Assembly (NCBI RefSeq): GCF_017874215.1 | Contig: NZ_JAGGLB010000018.1 | Location: 140,415 to 204,414, forward strand | DNA length: 64,000 nucleotides | From: Paenibacillus eucommiae | GTDB lineage: Bacteria > Bacillota > Bacilli > Paenibacillales > NBRC-103111 | Reading direction: 5' to 3' | Shown here: piece after piece, positions 15,831 to 24,150 of the stretch | Numbering within the stretch: position 1 is the first letter of the stretch | How the letters are laid out: every line of letters begins with the position of its first letter | Position numbers and translations under genes: made by a program | Notes under the pieces: model-generated | The model's input: the letters and a program-made list of their open reading frames with translations, nothing else | What the model was told of the DNA's origin: nothing | Databases searched by the model: none

Positions 15831-16682
15831 TTATTGCACATGTCCAAGCTTCTGCGATATGCGGTGTCCGGTCATCATCATATCTTCGGCTATCGTCGAA
15901 ATGCGGTCATCAGGGAAACGGTGCCGCGCACCTGAAATGCTGATCGCCCCTTCGACACGGCCGAACATATTAAAGATCGGTGCAGCGATGCAGCGGGCGC
16001 CTTCGATAATCTCCTCATCGTCAATGGCGTAGCCCTGCTGTTTAACTCGTGCCAATTCCTGCAGCAGCGATGTCTCTGTATCTAGTGTATGAGAGGTAAA
16101 TTTCGGCAGCCCTTTTTGGCGGACCATCCGTTTTACTTCCTCTACCGGAAGGTGAGAGGTCAATACTTTGCCAGTCGCCGTTGCGTGAAAAGGAGATTTA
16201 GAACCCACCTTATCTGTCATTCGCAGCGCATAAGTGCCTTCAATAATTTCCACGTACAGGACCTCGTCCTCGGAAAGCACACATAGGTTCACCGTGTCTC
16301 CGTAGGTAACGAGTAACTTGTTCATTTCTGCCAATGCGGCGGTTCGCAGGGAACTTCGCTCAAGCAAGTTTTTCGTGATCACTAGCTGCTTGAAGCCGAG
16401 GCAGTACTTGCCGTCTTCTTCGCTCCGGCTGATGAATCCCCTTTTCTCCAGGGTAAGGATGATCCGGTAAAGGGAAGATTTCGGTTGATTCACCAGCTCG
16501 ACCAGCTCGATTAGACTTAGAGAATCATGCTCCGATAAAACCTCGATCACATCAAGAGCCTTCTCAATGGAATGAATAGAGTAACGATCCTGTTTCTCTT
16601 TATCACCCTTATCTTTTTCAACCTTCTCTTTGTCCATCTTCTCTTTGTCAACGTCAGCCTTATCCTGTTTATTTTGTCCCAC
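15831..16682 (-). CDS. IclR-family transcriptional regulator
   Basis: A 283-residue regulator. Residues ~34-90 form the IclR winged helix (YSIHSIEKALDVIEVLSEHD, PKSSLYRIILTLEKRGFI). Residues ~105-280 form the ligand-binding domain (FHATATGKVLTSHLP, GYAIDDEEIIEGARCIAAPI, GAISISGARHRFP). The N-terminus is odd: residues 5-32 are almost only Lys, Asp, Glu, Met and Val in DKEK-like repeats, longer than the usual short lead. AAGGTGGG precedes the ATG. It is the last gene after the aminotransferase, M81 and RidA genes and probably controls them. Confidence 0.9.
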   Translation of the reverse strand: MGQNKQDKADVDKEKMDKEKVEKDKGDKEKQDRYSIHSIEKALDVIEVLSEHDSLSLIELVELVNQPKSSLYRIILTLEKRGFISRSEEDGKYCLGFKQLVITKNLLERSSLRTAALAEMNKLLVTYGDTVNLCVLSEDEVLYVEIIEGTYALRMTDKVGSKSPFHATATGKVLTSHLPVEEVKRMVRQKGLPKFTSHTLDTETSLLQELARVKQQGYAIDDEEIIEGARCIAAPIFNMFGRVEGAISISGARHRFPDDRISTIAEDMMMTGHRISQKLGHVQ

Positions 16683-16751
16683 TGCTTACCCACCTTTTAT
16701 GCAAAATGCGGCAGTTACAAAAGGTCCAATCCCTCCAACCTTCCCAGCCTG

Positions 16752-18062
16752 CTAGTTTAGACGGGCTAAGGAGCGGTCAATGGCTTGCAGGGTTTGGTCA
16801 ATTTCGTCCTGGCCATGAACTGTCGATATATACCAGAGACCATTTGGACGGATCAAGATGCCTTCATCGAGCATGATTTCGGCAAACTTGGCGTACTTGG
16901 CTCCATCTTTTTTGTTGAAAGTTTCAAAATCAGTTACTTCCTCAGCATCGATAAACATCATATGAAATACAGGTCCGATTTGATTTACGACACCTGGAAG
17001 GTTATGTTTCTTCATAAGCTCACGAATGCCGGAAGCCAGTGTAATGAACAGTTGCTCCATCTTCTCATACACGGAACCATTGTCCTTCGCCAGCTCACGA
17101 AGCGTAGCCAGCGCGGCTGCTGTCGATACACAATTTCCGTTCAGTGTTCCCAAGTGGCTAACTGTACTGTCGTCAATCAGTTTCATCAATTCCGCGTTGC
17201 CAGCAACGGCACTTATTGCGATGCCCCCGCCCATAGCTTTACCGATTGTAACCAGATCCGGCTTAATGCCAAATCTTCCATGAGCACCGCCCAGGCTTAA
17301 ACGGAAGCCAGTGATGACTTCGTCAAGAATAAGCACGATACCCAGCTCTGTGGTCAATTGGCGCATCAGCTCCAGGTAGCCCTCTTTCGGTTGAATACAG
17401 CCTGAGTTACACATAACCGGCTCGGAAATAACTGCCGCGATATCAGCAGCGTGAGCGCGAAGCGTTTCTTCCAGCACTTTAGGATCGTTCCAAGGAAGCA
17501 GGATGATATCCTCAAGGCTGTTCTCGCTTTGACCGGCTGTTCCAGGCACAATGCTTGCGCCGTCGCTCCCTGCATCATTCTGAGCCAAGCCTGCGCTTGG
17601 GAAGGAAGTGAAGATGGAATCGGACCAGCCATGATAATGACCGTGGAAACGTACTACTTTGCGCTTGCCAGTGTGAGCCCGGGATAGACGAAGCGCCAGC
17701 ATTACTGCCTCTGTGCCGGAACCGCTAAGTGCAACCTTGTCAGCGCAAGGGAGAATCTCGGTCAGCAGATCAGCAAGCTCAATCTCGCCATCATGCTGTA
17801 AACCATAAGTATAGCCTTGACGCATGGCTTTGACAATGGATTCTGTCAATCCGTCGTGAGCGTGCCCAAGAATCAGCGGCCCGTATGCCAGCAAATAATC
17901 GATATATTCATTACCGTCAACGTCGCGAAGGCGGGCGCCTTTAGCGGATTCGGCATAGAGCGGAGCAGGCTTCATGGAAGCGCGTAATGAGCTCGCTACC
18001 CCTCCGGCAAGATGTGCTTTGGCTTGTTCGAATTTACTTTTTGTGATGTCCGTTTTAATCAT
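16752..18062 (-). CDS. Class III aminotransferase (glutamate-1-semialdehyde aminomutase-like)
   Basis: A 436-residue fold type I PLP enzyme. Motifs: DVDGNEYIDYLLAYGPLILGH near 47-67, SGSGTEAVMLALRLSRAHTG near 112-131, FHGHYHGWSD, LILDEVITGFR (PLP Asp) and TIGKAMGGGIAISAVAG containing the Schiff-base Lys near residue 273. It resembles HemL-type and omega-aminotransferases, but the catabolic context (IclR, M81, RidA) argues against haem synthesis. RidA-type partners hydrolyse the enamine/imine products of PLP enzymes, which fits amine or amino-acid breakdown. AGGAGG precedes the ATG. Confidence 0.85.
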   Translation of the reverse strand: MIKTDITKSKFEQAKAHLAGGVASSLRASMKPAPLYAESAKGARLRDVDGNEYIDYLLAYGPLILGHAHDGLTESIVKAMRQGYTYGLQHDGEIELADLLTEILPCADKVALSGSGTEAVMLALRLSRAHTGKRKVVRFHGHYHGWSDSIFTSFPSAGLAQNDAGSDGASIVPGTAGQSENSLEDIILLPWNDPKVLEETLRAHAADIAAVISEPVMCNSGCIQPKEGYLELMRQLTTELGIVLILDEVITGFRLSLGGAHGRFGIKPDLVTIGKAMGGGIAISAVAGNAELMKLIDDSTVSHLGTLNGNCVSTAAALATLRELAKDNGSVYEKMEQLFITLASGIRELMKKHNLPGVVNQIGPVFHMMFIDAEEVTDFETFNKKDGAKYAKFAEIMLDEGILIRPNGLWYISTVHGQDEIDQTLQAIDRSLARLN

Positions 18063-18108
18063 TATGATTGCCTCCTAGAATTAGTAGTTCTTGATTTGCT
18101 GATAAAAT

Positions 18109-19572
18109 TTACTCTGGAAATACATCCAGCGGAAATATGGGATGTCTAAGCTGTTCATAGCTAAAGTGTGAAAGATTAGACCCACAGCATCCAGGCGTAT
18201 CAACAGGCACGATAGCGCGGCAAATGGAGCCGAACGCGGTCTTCCAGGCAACCGCAGACTTAACGACGATTACATGGAAATCCTCTGCACGCAAGCCAAC
18301 TGAGCTTACATGGCCCGGATCCCAAGGCGCTGAACGCTCTTCTGTTATGATTAAGGTCAGGTTGCCGGCTTCAATAACGGCCGTTTTCCCCATATACGCC
18401 CATTTGCCAGTCATGTACTTGCCGATATGGGTGTACTTCCCATCAGACAGCAGTCGCACTTCGCCTTGTATACGAACCGGGTCGCCGTGCAGCTTATCGC
18501 TTTTACCGCCAACTTCTGCATCAAATGCAGCTCCGACACCAAGACGGTGAGCTTCCAGAGCGGCCTCCGGATCGTAAATGACGATCAGACTTTTTTTCGG
18601 GGGATCGATTAAATGAACAAGTGTATGCGTTGCATCAGCCGGAGCTCCTCCGCCGACGTTATCAGAGCCTTCAACAAGAATGACAGGTCCCTCTGTTAAC
18701 TCCATCGCCATGGCTACGGCTTGATCAGGAGGATGATCTGCATATCTCAGCTGCTCCCGAAGATCCCAAGCCAGCTTGTTCAGCTCCGCGCCATACTGCT
18801 CGGCAAGCTGCAAATCCCCATCAACTGTAACGACAAAAGCAATTCCTGCATCGGGAACATCGCTGTACGGAAATCCACCAGCTACAGTAACATTCAGTAC
18901 TTTAGGATCCTGTTCAATAGCAAAAGCCCGGTCCATAATGTCCTTCATCGGTCCTTCTTTATCGGTCAGCATCACCTGTGGAACCACGATCATTTGAGGC
19001 TGTGCCAAAGCGTTGACGGGTTTGATTTCTCCTTTTAGGGTACGAACTAGCAGTTGTACAGCTTCATCCGCCCTTTCATACATATCGATATGCGGGTAAG
19101 TGTCGTAGCCTACGATAATATCAGCATTTTCGACCATTTGCTTACTGATATTGGCATGCAAATCCAGGGTCAGCGCGATCGGCTGGGAAGCACTCATCTT
19201 TTCCCTGACGCGGCGTAAAATTTCCCCCTCCACATCCGGCATGCCTTCTGCCACCATAGCACCGTGCAAAATGACCACTATGCCGTCAGCGGAAGTATCA
19301 GCCGATTCCACAAGTGCTTCGATGATCGTATTCACTGTTTCCTTGGTAACCATCCCGCTTGGCGTCGCTGCTGTATAGAAGCCTACGGAAAGCTCAGCAC
19401 CCGCCGCTGCAACAGCATCTATGGCACCACCCATGGAGGTTCGTGTACCGGAATAGCGGTGAAGAAAAGCTTCGTTGCCATGCACCCATTCGGACTGAAA
19501 GGCTTCGATCTGTGTCAAGCCAGGAGCAAATGTATTCGTTTCATGTATAACACCAATAACTGCAATTTTCAT
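18109..19572 (-). CDS. M81-family metallopeptidase-like protein (MlrC type)
   Basis: A 487-residue protein of the M81/microcystinase C family. Metal-ligand motifs are HETNTFAPG near residue 10, GYDTYPHIDMYERA near 175 and LTLDLHANIS near 155; the C-terminal half carries VEGSDNVGGGAPAD and GGKSDKLHGDP. MlrC cleaves linearised microcystin, but most members are uncharacterised and likely hydrolyse small amide or peptide-like substrates. AGGAGAG lies 9 bases before the ATG. It lies between RidA and the aminotransferase in one operon. The 180-base gap upstream holds a GACCGCA/TGCGGTC stem-loop. Confidence 0.87.
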   Translation of the reverse strand: MKIAVIGVIHETNTFAPGLTQIEAFQSEWVHGNEAFLHRYSGTRTSMGGAIDAVAAAGAELSVGFYTAATPSGMVTKETVNTIIEALVESADTSADGIVVILHGAMVAEGMPDVEGEILRRVREKMSASQPIALTLDLHANISKQMVENADIIVGYDTYPHIDMYERADEAVQLLVRTLKGEIKPVNALAQPQMIVVPQVMLTDKEGPMKDIMDRAFAIEQDPKVLNVTVAGGFPYSDVPDAGIAFVVTVDGDLQLAEQYGAELNKLAWDLREQLRYADHPPDQAVAMAMELTEGPVILVEGSDNVGGGAPADATHTLVHLIDPPKKSLIVIYDPEAALEAHRLGVGAAFDAEVGGKSDKLHGDPVRIQGEVRLLSDGKYTHIGKYMTGKWAYMGKTAVIEAGNLTLIITEERSAPWDPGHVSSVGLRAEDFHVIVVKSAVAWKTAFGSICRAIVPVDTPGCCGSNLSHFSYEQLRHPIFPLDVFPE

Positions 19573-19685
19573 TTGATCATCTCTCCTAAAAAAAGGGTGG
19601 AGGGCAGCACGGTCCTTAAGGACAAGCGCAATTGCCGTCTTACATCAGAGCAGAGGGTACCTTTATGCGTGTTCTTATATGTTAA

Positions 19686-19709
19686 GACCGCACCCATCGG
19701 TATGCGGTC
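19686..19709 (-). other. Intercistronic stem-loop
   Basis: GACCGCA/TGCGGTC arms of 7 bases between ridA and the M81 gene, without a T run on either side. It may stabilise or process the mRNA; it is not a convincing terminator. Confidence 0.45.
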
Positions 19710-19753
19710 CATATTCAAGCTTCTTGTTTATTCACAATCTTTTTATGCGTATA

Positions 19754-20146
19754 CTAGCCTTCAGTCCGTTTGGATGGTGCGTAAGCAACCACGTCAATTT
19801 CTACCAGATACTTGCCCAAATCTACTGGCGCTGTAGTACGGGTCGGATATGGCTTGCTGAATACTTCGCTATAAGCTTGGTTGTAGCCAGGAAAATCTTC
19901 CGTGTGGCTTACATAAGCGTTTGATTTAATAACATGATCCAGCGTAAGGCCTTCAGCTTCCAAAATGATTTCGATGTTCCGCAAGCTTTGCTTGGTTTGC
20001 TCCTCAATCGTAGTGCCTACAATTTCCAAGGTAGCAGGATTTACACCTACTTGTCCGGATACATACACGAAGTCCCCCGCACGTACAGAATGTGAAAATG
20101 GAAGTGGAAATTGTGGAGCTGCTGCAACATTCTTAGCTATTGACAT
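19754..20146 (-). CDS. RidA-family enamine/imine deaminase
   Basis: A 130-residue YjgF/YER057c/UK114 protein. It has SGQVGVNPAT near 30-39, EQTKQSLRNIEIILE, and PTRTT with the substrate-carboxylate Arg (about R103) followed by APVDLGKYLVEIDVVAYAP. RidA enzymes hydrolyse reactive 2-aminoacrylate and related imines made by PLP enzymes, forming trimers. The placement with an aminotransferase and an M81 protein suggests it is a dedicated pathway member. AAGGGA is 9 bases before the ATG. First gene of this operon. Confidence 0.92.
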   Translation of the reverse strand: MSIAKNVAAAPQFPLPFSHSVRAGDFVYVSGQVGVNPATLEIVGTTIEEQTKQSLRNIEIILEAEGLTLDHVIKSNAYVSHTEDFPGYNQAYSEVFSKPYPTRTTAPVDLGKYLVEIDVVAYAPSKRTEG

Positions 20147-20306
20147 GATTCATCGTCCCTTCAAAATATGATTTGATTGTGTCAAGCCCAGTGACGGCAA
20201 ATATTTGTAAAAAAACCTTCACTGTTTCACTGATAGAAACATTAGTTTCATTATTAAAATGATACTTTTTTTTTAGCGCTTTGTAAATAGCTATTCCGTG
20301 ACAACA

Positions 20307-20340
20307 TAAAAAGCCGCCGTAGGTTTTCCTATGACGGCTT
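20307..20340 (-). terminator. Terminator of the IlvD/Edd gene
   Basis: On the minus strand AAGCCGTCATAGG pairs with CCTACGGCGGCTT (minor mismatch) followed by TTTTTATG; about 20 bases after the stop codon. It separates the dehydratase from the RidA operon. Confidence 0.88.
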
Positions 20341-20361
20341 AAGTCCGATTTCTTTCCCAGA

Positions 20362-22086
20362 TTACAGCTGTATCGATCCACCCTCAAGTGCTGGTCTTGC
20401 AAGGCGTGTATATTGGCCGAGTGCACCCTTGTGCTTTATAACCGGCGCGGTCCACCGTGCTTTACGCTCCTCAAGCAGCTGCTCCATCGCCTCTTCTGTA
20501 AGCACCACACCATCGGCTCCAATAATGGAAAGCGTACGCGAAGGAATATCGATATGCACGATATCGTTATTTTCCACAAATGCAATCGGTCCCCCATCTA
20601 CAGCTTCTGGGCACAAATAACCGATACAAGGGCCTCTTGTAGCCCCAGAGAAACGGCCGTCCGTAACAAGCGCTGTCGTCTTGGACAGCAGAGGATCTGA
20701 AGCAATCAGCTCCGACATATAGAACATTTCCGGCATACCAATCGCTTTTGGTCCCTGGTAGCGGATAATAATTACATCTCCTGGCTGGAGTGTACGGTCG
20801 ATTAGTGCATTCACTGCAGTGGTTTCATCGTCAAAAACTCTCGCAGGTCCTTGATGGACCATCATTTCTTCAACGACCGCGGATTTCTTCACTGTTGCGC
20901 CTTGAGGTGCCAGATTGCCTTTCAATAAGGCGGTTGATCCCTCATTCTTAAGCGGCTTGGATATTGGATAAATAACGTCACGCTTATTCAGCTTGTAATT
21001 GGCCAGGAACATTTCGGCAAAACGAGGCATCTCGCTCTTATCAAACTGCACAAGATTCTCGCCGACAGTACTTCCTGTTACAGTTATGCAATCCAGATGC
21101 AGATGCGCCTTCAGCTCCTTCATCAGCATCGGTACGCCACCTGCATACCAGAAAAGCTCTGTCGGATATTTACCCGCAGTTTTTGTATCAACAAGCACCG
21201 GAATTTCTCTATGAATGGCATCGAACAGCTCAGGTGACAAATGGATACCGACTTCCCTTGCAATCGCGATCAAATGCATAACTGCATTTAGTGAGCCACC
21301 AATGGCGGAATGAATCATAATTGCATTCTCAAAAGCTTTCTTCGTCAAAATATGCGAAGGCAGCAAATTGTTCTTACTCAGCGTCATCACCTGCTGACCA
21401 GCTGCTCTAGCCATACGGCGAATTTCCGCATTCGTAGCCGGAATAAGTGCCGACCAAGGCAGCGCCAGACCAAGCGCTTCACTCATAACCTGCATAGTCG
21501 CTGCAGTTCCCATATATTGGCATGCGCCACAGGTTGGACAGCAAGCGCGTTGGAAAGCAAGAAACTCTTCCTTCGTCATTTTTTCCTCTTTTACTTCCAC
21601 GCTCATATGCCACAGCTCTTCGTTGGACTTCATACAAGGACCCGCGCCCATGGCTCCGCCCGGTACGAAAACGGATGGAATATCTAATCTGGCAATCGCC
21701 ATTAAATGTGCAGGAACAGCCTTATCCCCTGCAGAGCTTAGCACCATGGCATCGAAAGGGGTCGCCACCGCATGAATTTCTACCATAGAAGCAATGAAAT
21801 CCCGCGAAGCGAGTGAGTAATGCATGCCCCCATGTGCCTGGGCAATGCCGTCGCATATATCAGTGGTCGTGTAGATTGCCGGCTTACCGCCGCTCTGCAG
21901 AACACCCTTTTCCATTTCAGAAACAAGCTCTCCTAGATGATAGGAGCTCGGATGACTTGAGCCTTGTGTGCTCTCTACTAATACTTGTACTTTATCCAAA
22001 TCGGACACAGTCCAATCCATGGACATCCGCAGAGCATCGCCCTCGAAGCTCATTTTTCTTACGTTCTGACTTTTCATCTCTGTCAA
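20362..22086 (-). CDS. IlvD/Edd-family dehydratase
   Basis: A 574-residue Fe-S dehydratase. Cluster and active-site motifs are TTTDICDGIAQAHGGMHYSL near 72-91, GGAMGAGPC near 142 and CCPTCGACQYMGTAATM near 187-203; the C-terminal domain has TDGRFSGATRGPCIGYLCPEA. Relatives dehydrate dihydroxy-acids in branched-chain synthesis, 6-phosphogluconate, or sugar acids such as xylonate and arabinonate. The absence of ilv genes and the catabolic surroundings favour a sugar-acid dehydratase, but this is inference. The start is TTG at 22086, 9 bases after AAAGGA; the ATG at 22077 is an alternative. Confidence 0.85.
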   Translation of the reverse strand: MTEMKSQNVRKMSFEGDALRMSMDWTVSDLDKVQVLVESTQGSSHPSSYHLGELVSEMEKGVLQSGGKPAIYTTTDICDGIAQAHGGMHYSLASRDFIASMVEIHAVATPFDAMVLSSAGDKAVPAHLMAIARLDIPSVFVPGGAMGAGPCMKSNEELWHMSVEVKEEKMTKEEFLAFQRACCPTCGACQYMGTAATMQVMSEALGLALPWSALIPATNAEIRRMARAAGQQVMTLSKNNLLPSHILTKKAFENAIMIHSAIGGSLNAVMHLIAIAREVGIHLSPELFDAIHREIPVLVDTKTAGKYPTELFWYAGGVPMLMKELKAHLHLDCITVTGSTVGENLVQFDKSEMPRFAEMFLANYKLNKRDVIYPISKPLKNEGSTALLKGNLAPQGATVKKSAVVEEMMVHQGPARVFDDETTAVNALIDRTLQPGDVIIIRYQGPKAIGMPEMFYMSELIASDPLLSKTTALVTDGRFSGATRGPCIGYLCPEAVDGGPIAFVENNDIVHIDIPSRTLSIIGADGVVLTEEAMEQLLEERKARWTAPVIKHKGALGQYTRLARPALEGGSIQL

Positions 22087-22252
22087 AGGTAACCCATCCT
22101 TTCGGGATCTTAATTGAAAAATTATAACTCGATGATCTTATTACATTTAGTATAAACGCATAGTGTATGATTGTCTACAATCTTTTTATAGACAGTTTAC
22201 ATCGTAGTTCATCCGATTGATGCGATCCTGCCTTTCATTCTTAAGACCGTTA

Positions 22253-22284
22253 TATAAAAAAAAATCCCGGTCAATTGACCGGGT
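22253..22284 (-). terminator. Terminator of the copper operon
   Basis: Perfect palindrome CCCGGTCAATTGACCGGG followed on the minus strand by a nine-T run; directly after the glutaredoxin gene. Confidence 0.92.
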
Positions 22285-22291
22285 CATAAGT

Positions 22292-22546
22292 TTATTGCAG
22301 GAGCTTGCTTATCTCGTTCAAGTTTTCAGAGAAACCAACGAATATCTTGTCTTGAATGACAATGGTCGGTACGATCTGCTTGCCGGTCAGCTCCAGCACT
22401 TCTTTCGCATAATTCACATCTTCTTCGCAGTTGAAGTCGATGTAGGGAATTTGATGCTCATTGAAGTAGCGCTTGGCAAATTGGCAATCACTGCAAGTCG
22501 GAATCGTGTACATTTTGACTGGTGCTTTCGAATCGATTTTCAGCAT
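22292..22546 (-). CDS. Glutaredoxin-like protein
   Basis: An 84-residue thioredoxin-fold protein with CSDC at residues 18-21 (CxxC active site), the cis-Pro segment QIVPTIVIQDK and a C-terminal GFSEN segment. Glutaredoxin/NrdH-size proteins reduce disulfides or bind thiols and metals. GGAGC is 8 bases before the ATG. It is the last gene of the copZA operon, so a role in protecting thiols or handling copper is likely by context. Confidence 0.88.
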   Translation of the reverse strand: MLKIDSKAPVKMYTIPTCSDCQFAKRYFNEHQIPYIDFNCEEDVNYAKEVLELTGKQIVPTIVIQDKIFVGFSENLNEISKLLQ

Positions 22547-22560
22547 AAAAGTTCGCTCCT

Positions 22561-23181
22561 TTACACGACAATTTGTTTTAACTGCTCGATCGTAATTCGG
22601 TCCACGAATTTGCTGAACTTTTCTTTCCCTTTCGCCTGTTCCTTGTATAAATCGATCAGCGTGGATACGACAGGAACAAGCCGTTCTTCCGTTATGCCGG
22701 TGATCAGCAGGCGCCCCATCGCGGCCTTGATTCCTTTGGGCTCTCCTCCGACGTAAATATCGAACGTGTCTCGCATTTTAACAACGCCTATATCTTTCAG
22801 CAGCGGTTCACTCGTGCCCAGCGCGCAGCCTGCGTAGCCAACCTTCAATGGCGTAGGCGTCGCAATGCCGGCAATCGCCCGATTCAAGTTGCGAGCCGTC
22901 TCCAGACCGGCTTCTTCCGCGCCTTTGCAGAAGTTGCAGGCAATCAGGCTCTTGGTCGCAAACCCTGCCGGGTACACTTCCAGTCCGGCTCGCTCCAGCT
23001 CCTCCTGGATAGCCTCCCGCTTATCGAGAGGCACTTCCACGTAAAGCTGCTTGAACGAGGTCATTTCAATTTTGGCGTCCGAACTGGCGATCGTACCGAT
23101 CTTGGCAAGCTGATTCGGCGTAAAGAGACTTCCCCCGACTTGAATGGCAGGTGATACCGCCAGTTTCGTCTTTTCTCCCAT
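22561..23181 (-). CDS. Nitrite/sulfite reductase ferredoxin-like half-domain protein
   Basis: A 206-residue protein resembling one repeat of siroheme nitrite/sulfite reductases: an N-terminal ferredoxin-like half (PAIQVGGSLFTPNQLAKIG near 12-30) and a segment with CNFCKGAEEAGLETARNLNRAI near 82 and GYAGCALGTSEPLLKDIG near 115. Classical enzymes use a CxxxxxC plus CxxxC set to bind the 4Fe-4S/siroheme; here the pattern is CxxC plus a single Cys, so the cofactor may differ or be lost. ATG 23181 is preferred since GGGAG is 7 bases away and too near 23187. It sits within the copper operon; its role there is unknown. Confidence 0.75.
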   Translation of the reverse strand: MGEKTKLAVSPAIQVGGSLFTPNQLAKIGTIASSDAKIEMTSFKQLYVEVPLDKREAIQEELERAGLEVYPAGFATKSLIACNFCKGAEEAGLETARNLNRAIAGIATPTPLKVGYAGCALGTSEPLLKDIGVVKMRDTFDIYVGGEPKGIKAAMGRLLITGITEERLVPVVSTLIDLYKEQAKGKEKFSKFVDRITIEQLKQIVV

Positions 23182-23205
23182 GATCATTCTCCCTTTGTGC
23201 CTCCG

Positions 23206-24129
23206 TTATTTCACATTGACGACGAATGGAACAGTGAAGACCTCGCCATTGTGCTGAAATTGTCCCCAAATTTTGTACGTTCCGCTTTGTGGAAAAGAAG
23301 TCGCGAATTGAGCTTCCGGTCCGGTCGCTTTCTCGTCGATCGGATGGACATGAAGATACTGCTCCGCATCCTTCGATAGAATCACAACATGGCCGACTGC
23401 GCCTAAATACGGCTGCAGATTATCGATTCCCTTTTTCGTCTTTGCATCGCGAATGTTGAAAGTCAAGGTCACGTCTTCTTTCGGCTTGGTGGCGCTCATT
23501 GCCAGCTCGATTTCCTTGCCATCGACTTCTTTCACCAGCTTCGCGTCAGCTGCAATCGCGGTATGCTTGCCTTCCTTGCCTTCCACCTTCACCCACTCGC
23601 TAAGCGTGGTATTGGCGCCGCCAGTCGGAATAAAGTCCGAAAATACCTTGTACTCACCACCAGCCGGGAACGAAGTGTTCACCGTAAATTTGCCGTCTCC
23701 CTTAAACTCTGGATGAATGTGGTTAAAGAACGACAAATCGTGATTGACGATAATGAGATGAAGCAATTTTTCATGATTAACATCATACTTATTGACCGTT
23801 TTCCCGTCCTTTTCCGTAACTTGAATAGTCAATTCCGTTTCTTCGTTTGCTTTTGCGGCGCCTGCGGGGAAGGTAAACGATACGTTAAGATCCTCCGATG
23901 CAGGCTTCGCAGCTGCGCCATGATCGCCGTGGCCGCCTCCGTGCTCCATGTCTCCCGCCTCCTTTTTCTCATTTCCTGCTGACTTCTCGGCGTTCTCTTG
24001 CCCACTGCTTGCTGCATGCCCGGCATGGTTATTTCCGCCTGCTGGCTTCTTGTCCTCCGCTTTGCCGCATGCAGCCAATACGCTAAAAGCAAGTACCGCT
24101 GCAGCGACGAGGATGATTTTCTTCTTCAT
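23206..24129 (-). CDS. His-rich lipoprotein of the copper operon
   Basis: A 307-residue secreted lipoprotein. Signal peptide 1-20 with lipobox LAAC (Cys 21). Residues ~22-80 are Gly/His/Lys-rich (NHAGHAASS, DMEHGGGHGDHG), likely to bind Cu or other metals. Residues ~80-307 form two Ig-like beta domains, each with a His-containing segment (HLIIVNHDLSFFNHIHPEF; GHVVILSKDAEQYLHVHP), reminiscent of YtkA/FixH-like periplasmic copper proteins. Located on the outer membrane face. GGAG is 11 bases before the ATG. The context (copA upstream) strongly implies extracytoplasmic copper binding. Confidence 0.82.
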   Translation of the reverse strand: MKKKIILVAAAVLAFSVLAACGKAEDKKPAGGNNHAGHAASSGQENAEKSAGNEKKEAGDMEHGGGHGDHGAAAKPASEDLNVSFTFPAGAAKANEETELTIQVTEKDGKTVNKYDVNHEKLLHLIIVNHDLSFFNHIHPEFKGDGKFTVNTSFPAGGEYKVFSDFIPTGGANTTLSEWVKVEGKEGKHTAIAADAKLVKEVDGKEIELAMSATKPKEDVTLTFNIRDAKTKKGIDNLQPYLGAVGHVVILSKDAEQYLHVHPIDEKATGPEAQFATSFPQSGTYKIWGQFQHNGEVFTVPFVVNVK

Positions 24130-24150
24130 GGTTCGTACAACTCCGTTTCA

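Noticed and set aside
19585..19700. T-box leader (an AGGGTGG-like string upstream of the M81 gene)
   Set aside because: The string is on the wrong strand for the gene, and the antiterminator and specifier structures are absent.
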